Shown here: one piece after another, positions 52,939-63,826 of the stretch
Layout of the letters: every line of letters begins with the position of its first letter
How positions within the stretch are numbered: position 1 is the stretch's first letter
Source of the DNA: CAJBLF01 sp964495905
GTDB lineage: Bacteria > Patescibacteriota > Gracilibacteria > Absconditabacterales > Absconditicoccaceae
DNA length: 64,000 bases
Assembly: GCA_964495905.1 (NCBI GenBank)
Contig: CAZBWN010000078.1
Location: 1 to 64,000, forward strand
Reading direction: 5' to 3'
The notes under the pieces: model-generated
What the model was told of the DNA's origin: nothing
Seen by the model: the letters and a program-made list of their open reading frames with translations, nothing else
Databases searched by the model: none
Translations under genes and position numbers: made by a program

Positions 52939-53949
52939 TTATAGGCTAAAACCTACTTTTTTATATATATCCTCTATTTTTTTCTTTGCCATTTCATTTA
53001 CTTTCTGTGTGTTTTTGTTGACGAGATCTATGATCTCTTGATCGGATATTTCCGCATATTTTTTCTGGATAGGGAGTACAAAGGCAAGTAACTTTTCGTA
53101 GAGATAGTCTTTTGCATCTTTATAACTCAATCCTCATGCCAGATATCTTTTTCTTAATGTTTCATTTTCTTCTGGTGTCAAAAATAATTTACAGATATTA
53201 TATACGTTACATTCATCCGGATTTTTTGGTTCCTCGATAGTCAAGGCGCTTGTCGGGATCTGTTTAACCCTTTTGAGGATAGTCTTTTCGTCGTCGAGAA
53301 GTCAGATGAAATTATTATATGATTTACTCATTTTACGTCCATCTATTCCCATAATCAATCCTACTTCCTCCTTGATATACGGTTCAGGGATCTTAAATGT
53401 CTCTCCAAATGCGTTGTTGAACTTCATAGCTATATCTCTCGCGTATTCCACATGCTGTTTCTGGTCTTTTCCTACGGGGACAAGGTCAGTGTCGTATAAT
53501 AGGATATCAGCCGCCATCAAGATAGGATAACAGAATACTCAGACATTGATCTCTTTGGCTTTCCCTTTATCCAAAGCATCTTTGTACGTATGCATCCTCT
53601 CCATAAATCACATATTTGTGATACAGGTAAGTATCCAATTGAGCTGTGCATGTCCTGGAATCTCTGCAGGATTGTAGATCAAAAATCTTTCTAGATCCAC
53701 TCCGCATGCTGCATACAACTTGATGATATTGATACCATTTCTTCTTAGTCTTATAGGGTCTTGCACGCTATTGAATGAATGCATGACTGCCAAAAACATG
53801 AAAATCTCTGCATCTTTGAATTTGTCTGCAAGGTCTAGCATCGGTTTTACCGCTCAGAAATAATTTCCGATATGGATTTGGTCACTTGTTGCTTGAAGTC
53901 AGGTTAGAATCCTCATGTATTGGTGTGTAGAAGTTAAAGTATTTATCAT
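52939..53949 (-). CDS. trpS: Tryptophanyl-tRNA synthetase
   Basis: A 336-residue class I synthetase: R-I-L-T-G-L-Q-A-T-S-D-Q start, H-I-G-N-Y-F-G-A-V signature, G-K-D-Q-K-Q-H-V-E-Y and K-M-S-K-S. Eight UGAs as Gly, one inside the HIGN region. Relevant to the recoding: Trp here is carried only by UGG. Confidence 0.95.
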
Positions 53950-54022
53950 TGATATCATAGCGTTTGGGTGAATTATTTCAATAGATAGAGAAAAACTGTG
54001 TCTTTAGTGTAATATCATAAAC

Positions 54023-54172
54023 TTATTCATTCAAAAGCGCATAAAATATTCTTTCTATAACTTCAGAAACCTCTTTTACTGAGGGTAAATGCACTTTTTC
54101 TTGTGGGGTATGTGCAAATTTGATGTCAGCTCAGATAGATACTGCTTGAAAATTCGGTTTGAATTTTCCTGC
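54023..54172 (-). pseudogene. Remnant of a PepD-like (aminoacyl-His) dipeptidase
   Basis: The last 49 codons of a dipeptidase of the PepD/Xaa-His family remain, including D-I-K-F-A-H-T-P-Q-E-K-V-H and the closing helix, ended by TAA. An in-frame TAA lies immediately upstream and no other part of the enzyme is present. It marks a deletion or insertion junction between trpS and the peptidase E-like gene. Confidence 0.65.
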
Positions 54173-54210
54173 TTAAAGTACAAGCCAATGTTATAATAAT
54201 ATCGGAAAAC

Positions 54211-54882
54211 TTAGATTCTTGATCATATCGGTAATTCTTTTTTTTCTAATGAGATATCAATCATATAAGCTGATTTTTCTCATTGTACAGTACAGATGTT
54301 ATTATCATAAATAAGTCCTGTTCCTTCTGGTAGACAGATGACGGGAATTTGATAGTATTTTGCATAATCTTTTATTTCATTTTCAGATTCTTCGTTATAA
54401 TGACAAACTATAGAATAATCTTTACAAACATTATATCATAATGTTTCTTCAAAAGATAATTTTACTGCATTCATATCTGCTGCTGTATGAATTTCCTTTC
54501 CCATGATAATCGCTCCTGCGCTTCATCCGTATATAGGTTTATTATTGTCGATAAATCTTTGAATGATGTCTGAAAATCATGTATCTCTGATTAATTTCAA
54601 GAGTCTGTAGGTATTTCCTCATCCTATATACATACCATCATAATCATCCAGATGATTTTTATTATTTTCTGTAAATTCTTTTTCTGATAATACATCTACT
54701 GAATATCATTCACTTATAGGAAATATATTTTGTATCCATTCTAAACATGAAGGATATTCTTCTGGACGCATTGCTCGGGGGATATAGAGTATTTTTTTGT
54801 TTACTAATAATCATTTATAGAGGGCATCTATTTTTTTGGTGTCAGTGTGGTCTCCTCATCATGATACTACTAGTTTTGTCAT
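54211..54882 (-). CDS. Peptidase E-like (family S51) serine peptidase
   Basis: A 223-residue protein: L-V-V-S-G-G-G start, Y-I-G-G-G-N-T-Y-R-L, and the nucleophile elbow Y-G-G-S-A-G-A with the catalytic Ser near residue 121, as in alpha-aspartyl dipeptidase and cyanophycinase relatives. A later V-C-H-Y-N may supply the His. About ten UGAs as Gly. It lies 186 nt from the tRNA-Phe and points away from it. Confidence 0.82.
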
Positions 54883-55068
54883 GGGTATAGTATAGCGGAT
54901 AAATGTTTCTTTTTTAGAATAATGAATATGTCTAATATTTCAATAATAGATTGTTTTATAAAAAAATATGTTTACTTGATATATGACTATTATATCTGAT
55001 TTGTTTAAAATTTTTGCTATTGTGTTCTAATCTTATAAATATATATTTTTTAGGCTATATTTTATTAA

Positions 55069-55143
55069 GCCAGGGTAGCTCAGTGGTAGAGCAGAGGCCT
55101 GAAAAGCCTTGTGTCGACAGTTCAATTCTGTCTCCTGGCACCA
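55069..55143 (+). tRNA. tRNA-Phe(GAA)
   Basis: Acceptor GCCAGGG/TCCTGGC, D arm AGCTCAGTGGTAGAGC, anticodon loop CTGAAAA (GAA), T arm with GTTCAATTC. Discriminator A followed by an encoded CCA, the only tRNA here with CCA. Confidence 0.93.
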
Positions 55144-55167
55144 TCTTATTAAAATAAATTTATTTAT

Positions 55168-55195
55168 TTGACTTTTATTATTAAATATGTATACT
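55168..55195 (+). promoter_or_regulatory. Promoter of the PheRS gene
   Basis: TTGACT, 16-bp spacer, TATACT, 40 nt before the ATG. Confidence 0.65.
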
Positions 55196-55235
55196 TTTGA
55201 TTGATAAAAATTTATTTTTTTAAATGCTATTACAT

Positions 55236-56588
55236 ATGAATAAAGAGAATTTTACTTCTTCAGAATGATATAATATGAAAGATGCTATTTCATTGGGTTC
55301 GGATGATCAGGCCACTCAAAAAATTTCTGATATTTTATCTGATAGTTCTAAACTTATAAATATTAATTGAAATGATAATAAATGGATTGAATATATAAAA
55401 CAGAAAATGAATGATAAATCTCTTTCTCCAAGAGAAATTTCATATTATAATCGTATCTTGAGGGTATTATCAATGCCTGATTTATCTAAACAACCATGAC
55501 ATCCTATAAATTTAGTCATTAATAAAATTCTTTCTGCTCATTTTTTTGAATGATTTGATCATATAGACGTACCTCAATTTGTTTCTGAATGGGAAACTTT
55601 TGATTTATTTAATTTTCCTGAAAATCATGTAGCTAGAAGACCGAGCGATAGTTATTTTGTCAATAAATCTGAAATCAAAAAAGAAAGCATTCTTCTTAGA
55701 CCACATACTTCAGTAATGTGGTACCACTATTTGATAGAATGAAAAGCAAAAGAAATCTTGGAAAAAACTTGAGAAGTAAAAGCATTATCTTTTTGAAAAG
55801 TGTATCGTGTAGATGAGCTAGATAAAACTCATCATGAATGTTTTCATCAAATTGATGGATTAAGAATAACATCAAAAGAGAAAGAAATCATTAATCAAGA
55901 TACATTGAAAGAGGTATTATCAAATACGATCAAAGCACTTTTCTGAGAAAATGTAAAGTTTAGATTTAACCAAGATCAATTTCCTTATACAACAGATAGT
56001 TTGGAGGTTGAGGTTGAATTTGAATGAAAATGGTTGGAGGTTTTATGAGCATGAGTAGTACATCCTACTGTTTTAGAAAAATTATGATTAGATTCTACCA
56101 AATATAATTGATGGGCTTTTGGTTTTGGTATAGATAGATTAGTAATGGCATTGAAAAAAGTACCAGATATAAGAATTCTTCGGAGTGAAGATAAGAGAAT
56201 CACTTCTCAATGGTGAAATCTTAATCCATATAAGGAAGTAAGTAATTTTCCTCCTGTTTATAAGGATATATCTTTTGTTACTTCTAAGGATAAATTTGTA
56301 AAAAATACAGTAGAAATGGAAAAATCATGAAAGATTGAATTGATAAATGAAGCTGATTCATTTGATTTGGCTGGTATAGCAAGAGATGTTTCATGATGAC
56401 TTATAGAAGAAGTTAGGGTAATAGATATTTTTGAAAATGATAAAAAATTTGGTAATGATAAAAAATCTGTGTGTGTGAGAATTACCTTTAGATCCTTAGA
56501 AAGAACGCTTACTAATGAGGAAATAAATATAGCTTATTTCAAAATAAGAGAAAAATTAGAAAAAGAACTTAATTATGAATTAAGATAA
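55236..56588 (+). CDS. Single-chain phenylalanyl-tRNA synthetase (PheS core + FDX-ACB)
   Basis: A 450-residue class II synthetase: a PheS-type catalytic core with R-P-H-T-S-V-M-W, K-V-Y-R-V-D-E-L-D-K-T-H, W-L-E-V-L-G-A-G-V-V-H-P and G-F-G-I-D-R-L-V-M-A-L, followed at about residues 355-450 by a ferredoxin-fold anticodon-binding domain (F-P-P-V-Y-K-D-I-S-F ... R-I-T-F-R-S-L-E-R-T-L-T). This is the architecture of mitochondrial PheRS, not the usual bacterial alpha/beta heterotetramer; no pheT is seen. About 20 UGAs as Gly. An in-frame ATG at 55224 would add four residues. tRNA-Phe is 92 nt upstream. Confidence 0.9.
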
Positions 56589-56598
56589 TTTAATTCCC

Positions 56599-56626
56599 TT
56601 GACATTAATCTCTATTTTAATATAAA
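56599..56626 (+). promoter_or_regulatory. Promoter of the putative RiPP locus
   Basis: TTGACA, 16-bp spacer, TATAAA: the best match to consensus in the window, 49 nt before the peptide gene. Confidence 0.7.
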
Positions 56627-56675
56627 TACTTTGATAGATTAAATCTTTTGTATGTTTTATATTATAATATATAAT

Positions 56676-56792
56676 ATGGAAAACAAAGAAATTCAAGTTA
56701 AAAATGTTTGTGAAGAAAAGGATGCTAAAGAAAACGTGGTAGAAGATTATTATGAAGCAGAATCTTGGCAGTTTAGTGGTTGTTGAGATTAA
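56676..56792 (+). CDS. Putative RiPP precursor peptide
   Basis: A 38-residue peptide. Its first 29 residues are acidic (many Glu/Asp, one Cys) and look like a leader; the last nine, S-W-Q-F-S-G-C-G-D, are aromatic/Cys-containing and look like a core. The final Gly is UGA; a standard-code reader would end the peptide at Cys36. It has its own strong promoter and is followed by a terminator hairpin and then by an operon of peptide-modifying enzymes, the normal layout of a precursor gene. Identity as a precursor is inference; no known family matches. Confidence 0.7.
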
Positions 56793-56796
56793 TAGA

Positions 56797-56822
56797 AATG
56801 GGAGGAAAACTCCCATTTTTAT
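56797..56822 (+). terminator. Attenuating terminator after the precursor gene
   Basis: AATGGGAG-gaaaa-CTCCCATT followed by TTT. Placed between precursor and enzyme genes, it would give more precursor than enzyme transcript. Its GGGAGGA could also serve as a ribosome site for the next gene if unfolded. Confidence 0.75.
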
Positions 56823-56838
56823 TTATTTAAAAATATAA

Positions 56839-57471
56839 ATGATTACATTATCATTTTGAGTAAATTTATTATGAATAGAATATTTTAGGTCAAAATTTAA
56901 TAAGACTTTTGATCTTGATGTATGTTCTGCTGACGCAAAGATAGCATGTAATGAACTCATTTTTTTATGGGATAGTGTTTCATCTGATATAAATTTTATT
57001 ATAGAACAATTCTTTTGAGAGATTCATTATGATTTGAAAGTTGAAGTTTATCCAAAATATTTTCTTTTGTGAGCCATAAATATTGAAAAATGACTTATTG
57101 TCCTATGACAACCCAAAAGATCTGATTTTTTTTATTGATGATTGTTGTTACATGAATTAATTCATTTTGTCTTGAAAGATAGATGATTAAATAGATTTAT
57201 TGAGGAAACTATTTGTTTTCTATTTGAAAGAATGTTTATATTGAAATATGATTGAGCAACTATTGATGATTTTCAATATGATAAATGAACTGATGATTTT
57301 CATACATATGCAATTATGTATTCAAAAGTTTTTTTTGATGATTTTATGCTATTTTATGCGAAATCTGATATTAATTGATTAATAAATTTTTTGAATAAAA
57401 AAATCGATAACTCTAAAAAGGAAATCACTATCGAAAATAATTTAATAGCTTATCTATCAAAAAATGCATAA
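56839..57471 (+). CDS. HExxH metallopeptidase-like protein
   Basis: A 210-residue protein with H-E-L-I-H at residues 105-109 and Glu at 122-123 (I-E-E-T-I-C-F), a spacing similar to the zinc site of ImmA/IrrE-type and other HExxH proteases. The rest is not recognised. About 12 UGAs as Gly. Between the precursor and the first radical SAM gene, it is the natural candidate for leader removal. Its last codons overlap the next gene by 8 nt. Confidence 0.7.
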
Positions 57472-58771
57472 ATTCTATTTTAAGAAAGATACGTTGATTA
57501 GGATAGAACATTTTTGAATTCTATTATTGACTTTGGATTGAAGAAGATTTTCTATTTGAAATGAGTTTAAACCTATTCTAACTCATATCCATTGATGAAA
57601 TATTGATTTATTATTAAAGTTTGGTAAAAAAATCTGAGAAACTAAAATTGTAAGGCTTATTGAAGCATTGGTAGAAAAATGAATATTGATATATTCATTA
57701 AAAAAGATTAATTCAAAATTAAGAATTATTGAAAATGATTTTATTTCAAATGATTGTTTAAGTTTTCCAAGAACTGTTTATTGGGAATTGACACAATCCT
57801 GTAATCTTGAATGTATCCATTGTTATTCAAACTCTATGGTAAAATGATTCAAATGATTAGATTTTGATACAATTAAAAAGACTATTGATGAATTGATAGA
57901 TAAATGAGTTGAATTCTTAAATATTTGATGATGAGAACCATTGATGTATAAGGATCTCTATAAGACATTGGATTATGCAATATCAGGATGACTTGTGATT
58001 GAGATGACAACAAATTGAACTTTAATAGGGGAAGAATCGATAAAAAAATTAAAACAAGTCTGAATGAAATTCATTCAGATAAGTCTTGATTGATCATGTA
58101 AAGAAATTTATGAAAAAATCAGAAAAAAGTCAGATTTTGACAAAGTGATTAATTCAATAAAGTTATTGATTGCTTCTTGATTTGTTGTTTCTATCAATAC
58201 TGTATTGATGAAACATAATAAGGATGATATCATAAATATAATTAAATTATGCAATAGTTTATGAGTTAGTTATTTCAAGGTTTCTCCATTGATGGAGACA
58301 TGAAGATGATTTACAAATATGGATAATATCCAATTGAGTTTGATTGAATATAAGAAAATATATAAAACGTTACTTAAATATAAAAAAGATCATTGATCTG
58401 ATGCCATCAAAATCATAATATATCAAAATATATTAAAACCTGATGTCAAAAATATAAATTGGATGCCAAAAGAACATTTTTGATGCCCCGCATGAAGGAC
58501 TACATGTTGAATAGATCCTTATTGAAATGTATATCCTTGTTCATATATGAATCAAAAAGAATTGTCTTGTGGTAATATTAAAGAGCAATCATTGTCTGAT
58601 ATATGGTCAAAATCAGAAATAATGGCTAATATCAGAAATATTGATAAAATCTCATGAAAGTGTTCACATTGTAAATTCTTGGACTTGTGTAGATGATGAT
58701 GTAGAGCAATGGCATATTTAAGATATAAAAAAATAGATGCAACTGATCCTTTATGTGTTGTAAATTTATAA
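57464..58771 (+). CDS. Radical SAM/SPASM peptide-modifying enzyme with PqqD-like N-domain
   Basis: A 435-residue enzyme. Residues 1-90 look like a PqqD-type winged-helix RiPP recognition element (L-D-G-R-R-F-S-I-G-N-E, then R-L-I-E-A-L-V-E-K-G-I-L). C113, C117 and C120 form the CxxxCxxC site of the SAM cluster; G-G-G-E-P follows. The C-terminal SPASM region holds C341 and later C-x-x-C...C-R-G-G-C for auxiliary Fe-S clusters. 29 of about 33 glycines are UGA, including all three of the G-G-G-E-P motif. By family it would install a thioether or C-C/C-X crosslink or an epimerised residue; which one cannot be told. Confidence 0.9.
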
Positions 58772-58775
58772 AAAT

Positions 58776-59792
58776 ATGAAAATATCTATAGCTACTAATT
58801 GGGATGATGATCTAGTTGATTATATATCAAAATCAAACAATGATTGTTTATCAAATAGCATATGTGAATTTTTTGCGTCAAAAGCGTTTAGTATCTTATG
58901 AAGTGCTAATACTGATGTTCCAGATCTATCGCTTCAAGATATAAAGCAAAAAATATCCTATATAAAAGATAAAAATATCCAATTTAATTACTTGATTAAT
59001 TCAAGTAAAATGCCTGATTTAAATGATGAGATAATCAGAAAAAAAGTCTTAGATTATTTGTCATGGATCAATACATTAGGTATTGATATTCTAACAGTGG
59101 CTAGTGAGGATCTTTTAGATCTAATCTATAAGAATTTTCCCAATATCCCCATTAATATTTCTGTCGTATTATGACTAAAAACTATAGAGAAAGCTAATTA
59201 TTTAAGAGAAAAATATCCAAATATCGTAAGACTAACTTTACATCAAGATATCAATAGGGATAAAAAATTATTGGAAGAGCATATTAAAAATGCACATAAT
59301 CATCAGACACTAAAGCCAGTTGAGATAGAATTATTGGCAAATGAGGTATGCTTTATTGGGTGTTGATTAATGAAAGATCATTATGATGCATTAACTTCCT
59401 TGTCTCAAAAAAAAACATGAAAAGATTTTATGTTTTGATGGTGCTGCGCCAAAAGAAAAGAAAATATTATTGATTTTATCAATTCTAGTTTTATTAGGCC
59501 TGAAGATATGATATTATATGAAGATTTATGAGTTGATATCATTAAATTAGCTTGAAGAAAGGAACAAACCAATGAATTGAAACTTAGGGCAAAGGCATAT
59601 TTAGAAGGTTATTATGATTGAAATATTATGGACTTATTTTTAGCAGAATTTTGGCCTATGAAAAAACCTCCATATATTTCTAATTCTTCTTTTAACTGAT
59701 TTGTAAAGTTTTTATGGGGACAAAAATTAATAAAAATTGATAATAAAGAAATATTTCCATGATTCAAAAATTTAGATTATAATCGGAATTAA
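58776..59792 (+). CDS. U32-peptidase-like Fe-S protein
   Basis: A 338-residue TIM-barrel-type protein of the U32 group: Y-L-I-N-S-S...K-V-L-D-Y-L, G-I-D-I-L-T-V-A-S, I-S-V-V-L, L-H-Q-D-I-N-R-D, E-L-L-A-N-E-V-C and I-I-K-L-A-G-R. Cysteines at 192, 196, 223 and 224 are placed like the Fe-S ligands of UbiU/UbiV and RlhA relatives. U32-like genes occur next to radical SAM genes in some RiPP clusters; possible hydroxylation or tailoring role. Eleven UGAs as Gly. Four nt after the previous gene. Confidence 0.8.
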
Positions 59793-59794
59793 TT

Positions 59795-61741
59795 ATGTAT
59801 TATAAAATTAAAGACAATGTTTTGTGGAGAAATGAGAAAAATAGTTTTATGATACTCCATCCAGTATCAAAAAAATTGATGATATTCTGAAAAGATATCT
59901 CAGATTTTGTTAGTAAATGATGAATAATTGATGGATTTAAATTAAAAGATAATGTATCTATTAAATATTTGATTAAAGAATCAATTGTTGCTGATTATCT
60001 GATTGATTTTGATATAAATAATCACATATTTTGATCTGATAATTTTGTTTCGGCTCCTTTAAATGTGACGATACAGATAACCAACAGGTGTAATCTACAA
60101 TGCGGACATTGTCATAAGGTTGATAAGTGATGTGTGAATATTGATAAAGATAGACTCATAACCTTGATTGATGAACTTCATGAAATGAAAGTGTTTAATA
60201 TAAATATATCATGATGAGAACCATTGATGTATGAGTGATTATCTGATGTTATAAAATATATAGTATCCAAATGAATGAAAATTACTATGTCGACAAATCT
60301 CGTACTCTGGGATGAAAATATGGCAAATACAATGCATCAATTATGAGTAAGACAATTACATGTTTCATTAGATTCAAGTGATGAAACATACCATGATCAT
60401 ATGAGATGACATAAAGGCGCTTATTTGACTACTATTAAAAATCTGGCAATCATAAAAAAAGCTGGTTTAACTTTTACTTTGGTCACTACTTTGGTTAATC
60501 AAAGCATTGATGATTATTCAAAGATCATAGATTTATCATATAAATTATGAGCTAGTTGACATAAAACTAATATATTAGTCCCACAATGACAATGAAAGTC
60601 TATAGAAACTTGATATTATAAAGATTTAAATTTATTTAAATCATATATTCGTGTTTTTCTTCAAAAAAAGAAAAAATATGATAAAAAAATGTCTGTGATA
60701 TGAGAAAGCATGTTCATGATAAGTATCTGAGAAAATATGGATAACAAACCCGATATTTTGAAGTTATGGTGTCCAGCAGGAGTGTTGACCTGTGCAATAA
60801 CTGAAAAATGAAATTTGTTGGCATGCCCCTTTTATACCGAGCTTAGTATGTGAAATATATATGATGATTCATTTAAAGATTTATGGACAAAAAGCGTATT
60901 GCTTTGAAAAATAAGAGTGTGTAAAGAAAATGATGGTAGTTGATGTCAAGCAAGAGCATATTGAATATCCAAATCAATTGAAAATAATGATCCATATATT
61001 CATAAAAATGTATATGATGCAAACAATCATGATTTCTATAATAATTCAGCAGAAAATAGAAATGATTTTATATCGGTAGTCTGACATTGAATAAAGATTG
61101 AATGAGAAAAATGAAATAAAGAGTTCTATTGATTGATACATAATTATTTGATGAGTTCAGACCTAACATTGGAGATTTGAACCTGAACTTGAATCGTACC
61201 GAAGACTTTGGGTTGTCTGTGAAAAAAGATAATTTCCATCGATTTTTCAGATAATATGTTGAAATTGGCAAAAGAAAATTGTAGTATGTATGATAACGTC
61301 TTATTTATGAAAGAAGATATACATGCATTGACTTTTAGGGATGGTAATTTTGATCTTATCATTAAAAGGCTTGCTCCGGATGATCTATGAGAAATATTCA
61401 GAGTTTTGAAATTCGGTTGAAATTTCATTAATTTTACAAATTGAGAAAGAGATTGAATGGAATTAAAAGAACTTTTTTGATTTCCTTTCCATCAAAGCGT
61501 TTCTGATTATAAATCTCAATTGGTTAAACAATGATTTGAGATGATATATGAAGATGAATTTGAATTTAAGGAAATCTATAATGATTTTGATATACTAATT
61601 AAAATGTTACATATAGCGCCTATCATACCTGACTTTTTGGATAGAGAGGCATATTATATTGATAAAATAAAAACTGAATTTGATGACACTAATTGCTTTG
61701 TTTTAACTCGTCATAAATATTTGGTAAATGCAAAAAAATAA
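59795..61741 (+). CDS. Radical SAM/SPASM enzyme fused to a SAM methyltransferase
   Basis: A 648-residue fusion. Residues 1-90 form a small N-terminal domain; C99, C103 and C106 are the radical SAM CxxxCxxC, followed by S-G-G-E-P-L-M-Y; about 325-400 is a SPASM region (C-P-A-G-V-L-T-C...C-P-F-Y); from about 430 to the end is a class I methyltransferase with the SAM loop L-E-I-G-T-G-T-G at 459-466, D-F-S-D-N-M-L and R-V-L-K-F-G-G-N-F. Well over 40 UGAs as Gly. It would combine radical tailoring with methylation of the same peptide. Two nt after the U32-like gene. Confidence 0.88.
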
Positions 61742-62765
61742 ACCATTTGATATATTTACATTGCAATGGCATATTACAAATAATTGCCAATTAAGATGCA
61801 CACATTGTTATGTAGATTTTTCAAAATCTTTTTCAATCAGTATGTCTGATTTTCATAAAGCTATGAATAATTATAAAAGATTCCTTGCATATTATTGAAT
61901 AACGTGAAAGGTATATTATACTTGATGAGATCCACTTCTTCACCCAAATTTTTGGAATATTATGGATGAAACAAAAAAACATTGATTAGAATCGGCTATA
62001 TTTTGAAATTTCCATTTGTTGAATGATGAAAATATTCAAAAATTATGTGACAATGATATCAAATTTTATCAATTGAGTATGGAATGACTTAGAGAGACAC
62101 ACGATAACATAAGATGAGAATGAACATTTATCTGAGTAATTGATTCTATTGCTAAATTAGAACAGAAATGAATATATACTCTAGTTAATATGACATTATC
62201 AAAAATGAATATCGATCAGCTTATACCTTTAATTGAATTTTTAGCATATCATACCAATCTTTCAAGATTTGATTTTGTAAGAATAGTTCCTATTTGAAAA
62301 GCATCAAAAAACATTATGCTTTCTGATGCTGAATTGAAATCTATCTTTTTAAAGATATTGGAATTGGAGAAAAAAATAAAAAAAGATTGAAAAAAAATGG
62401 TTATATGAAAAAAAGATCATTTATGGAAATTATTATATTACCAATCAGATAAACTGAATATTAATTTGAAAGACCAAACAGCTGGTTGCTGAATGGGATA
62501 TAGGCACCTTACAGTAATTGAAAATTGAGATATCTATCTCTGTAGGAAACTACCAATTAAAATATGAAATATCATTACCGATGATTTAATAGAAATATAT
62601 GAAAATAATACAATTATTTCAGATGTATTGAATCTAAATTATGTCGTGTGATGCCACTGATGTAAATTGGAATATGTGTGTAGATGATGTCCAGCTGTAA
62701 CCTATTGATTAAATAATAATTTAACAAAAAAAGATCCTCAATGTCGGCAGAATTATTTATATTAA
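61728..62765 (+). CDS. Radical SAM/SPASM enzyme
   Basis: A 345-residue enzyme: C20, C24 and C27 in C-Q-L-R-C-T-H-C, the G-G-D-P-L variant of the G-G-E motif, and a SPASM end with A-G-C-G-M, I-Y-L-C-R, C-H-G-C-K and C-R-G-C-P. It starts 14 nt inside the preceding gene, so the two are translationally coupled. No PqqD-like domain, so it may rely on another cluster member for substrate binding. Nearly all glycines are UGA. Confidence 0.88.
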
Positions 62766-62777
62766 TAATGCATAAAT

Positions 62778-63824
62778 ATGTATATGGCAAATATCGTTAT
62801 ATGAGAAACCTATTGTGTCCTTAATTGTGATTATTGTATGTATACAAAAGATATTAGAAAGATTTTTTCAGAAAAAGAATTATCTACAGTTTCTGGAAAT
62901 GTATCAAAAATAAAGAAATTTATAGATAATTATGCAAAGAAAATACAGGTCATATCTCTTACATGATGAGAACCTACATTGTTCCCTGATATAATAAAGA
63001 CTTTTTATGATAAATTTGATAATAAGATAATTAGAGTTTGTACCAATGGACTTTTATTAAATAATGAATTATTAGATTCATTTTCTCCTGAAAGATTATA
63101 TTTTGCCGTAACTTTGGATTGAATTGATTTAGAGGATAATTTATTCAGATTTAAATCTCAAGTTATGTTGGATAAAATAATCTCTAACATAGATCTTTTG
63201 TTGAATAGATGATTCAGTGTTGAAATATTGACGGTTCTGAGTCCTCAAAATATGTTAAAATATACTAAATTGATTGAATATTTTGAAAATAAATATCACA
63301 AATATATTGAAAACTGAAAAATATGGTTTATACCTATCGAACTAGTGAATTATATGAATTTAGATAAATTTAAGATCAGTGATAAAATGAAATCTGATCT
63401 TGTGCTTGATCTCATGTCCTGTAAGAAAAAATCAATTATACTGTCAAGACAGAAAGAATATTTTGATGAACTAATATCGTATTATTCATGAAATAGCGTC
63501 AATACTTGTGGTATGTATAAACGAGCGCTCCATTTAAAATATTTGGGGGATTCTATTCGAACAAAATGATCATTTAATCTTTATTGATGCTGAAGCAGAT
63601 GACATCTGATGATGTGAACAATGAATTTTAATAATTCATTTGATGCTTCTTTTATATTAGAAAGAAGAGAAACAAAATCAGTAAAATTATATTTTAAAGA
63701 ATCGGATAGTGCATGTAAAAAATGTTTTGATAATCGACATTATTATTGATTAATATTAAAAAATAAATTACATAATGTCCCACATATATTAAAAAAAACA
63801 ATTGATTTATATCATAATAATTAA
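62778..63824 (+). CDS. Radical SAM enzyme
   Basis: A 348-residue enzyme: C13, C17 and C20 in C-V-L-N-C-D-Y-C, G-G-E-P-T-L-F-P, and several C-terminal cysteines (G-C-G-S, A-C-K-K-C) that could hold auxiliary clusters but do not fit SPASM well. ATG 62778 chosen; 62784 is also possible. About ten UGAs as Gly. Separated by 12 nt from the previous gene. Confidence 0.85.
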
Positions 63825-63826
63825 AA

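Noticed and set aside
61068..61428. Minus-strand open frames opposite the fusion gene
   Set aside because: Shadows of the methyltransferase domain on the plus strand.
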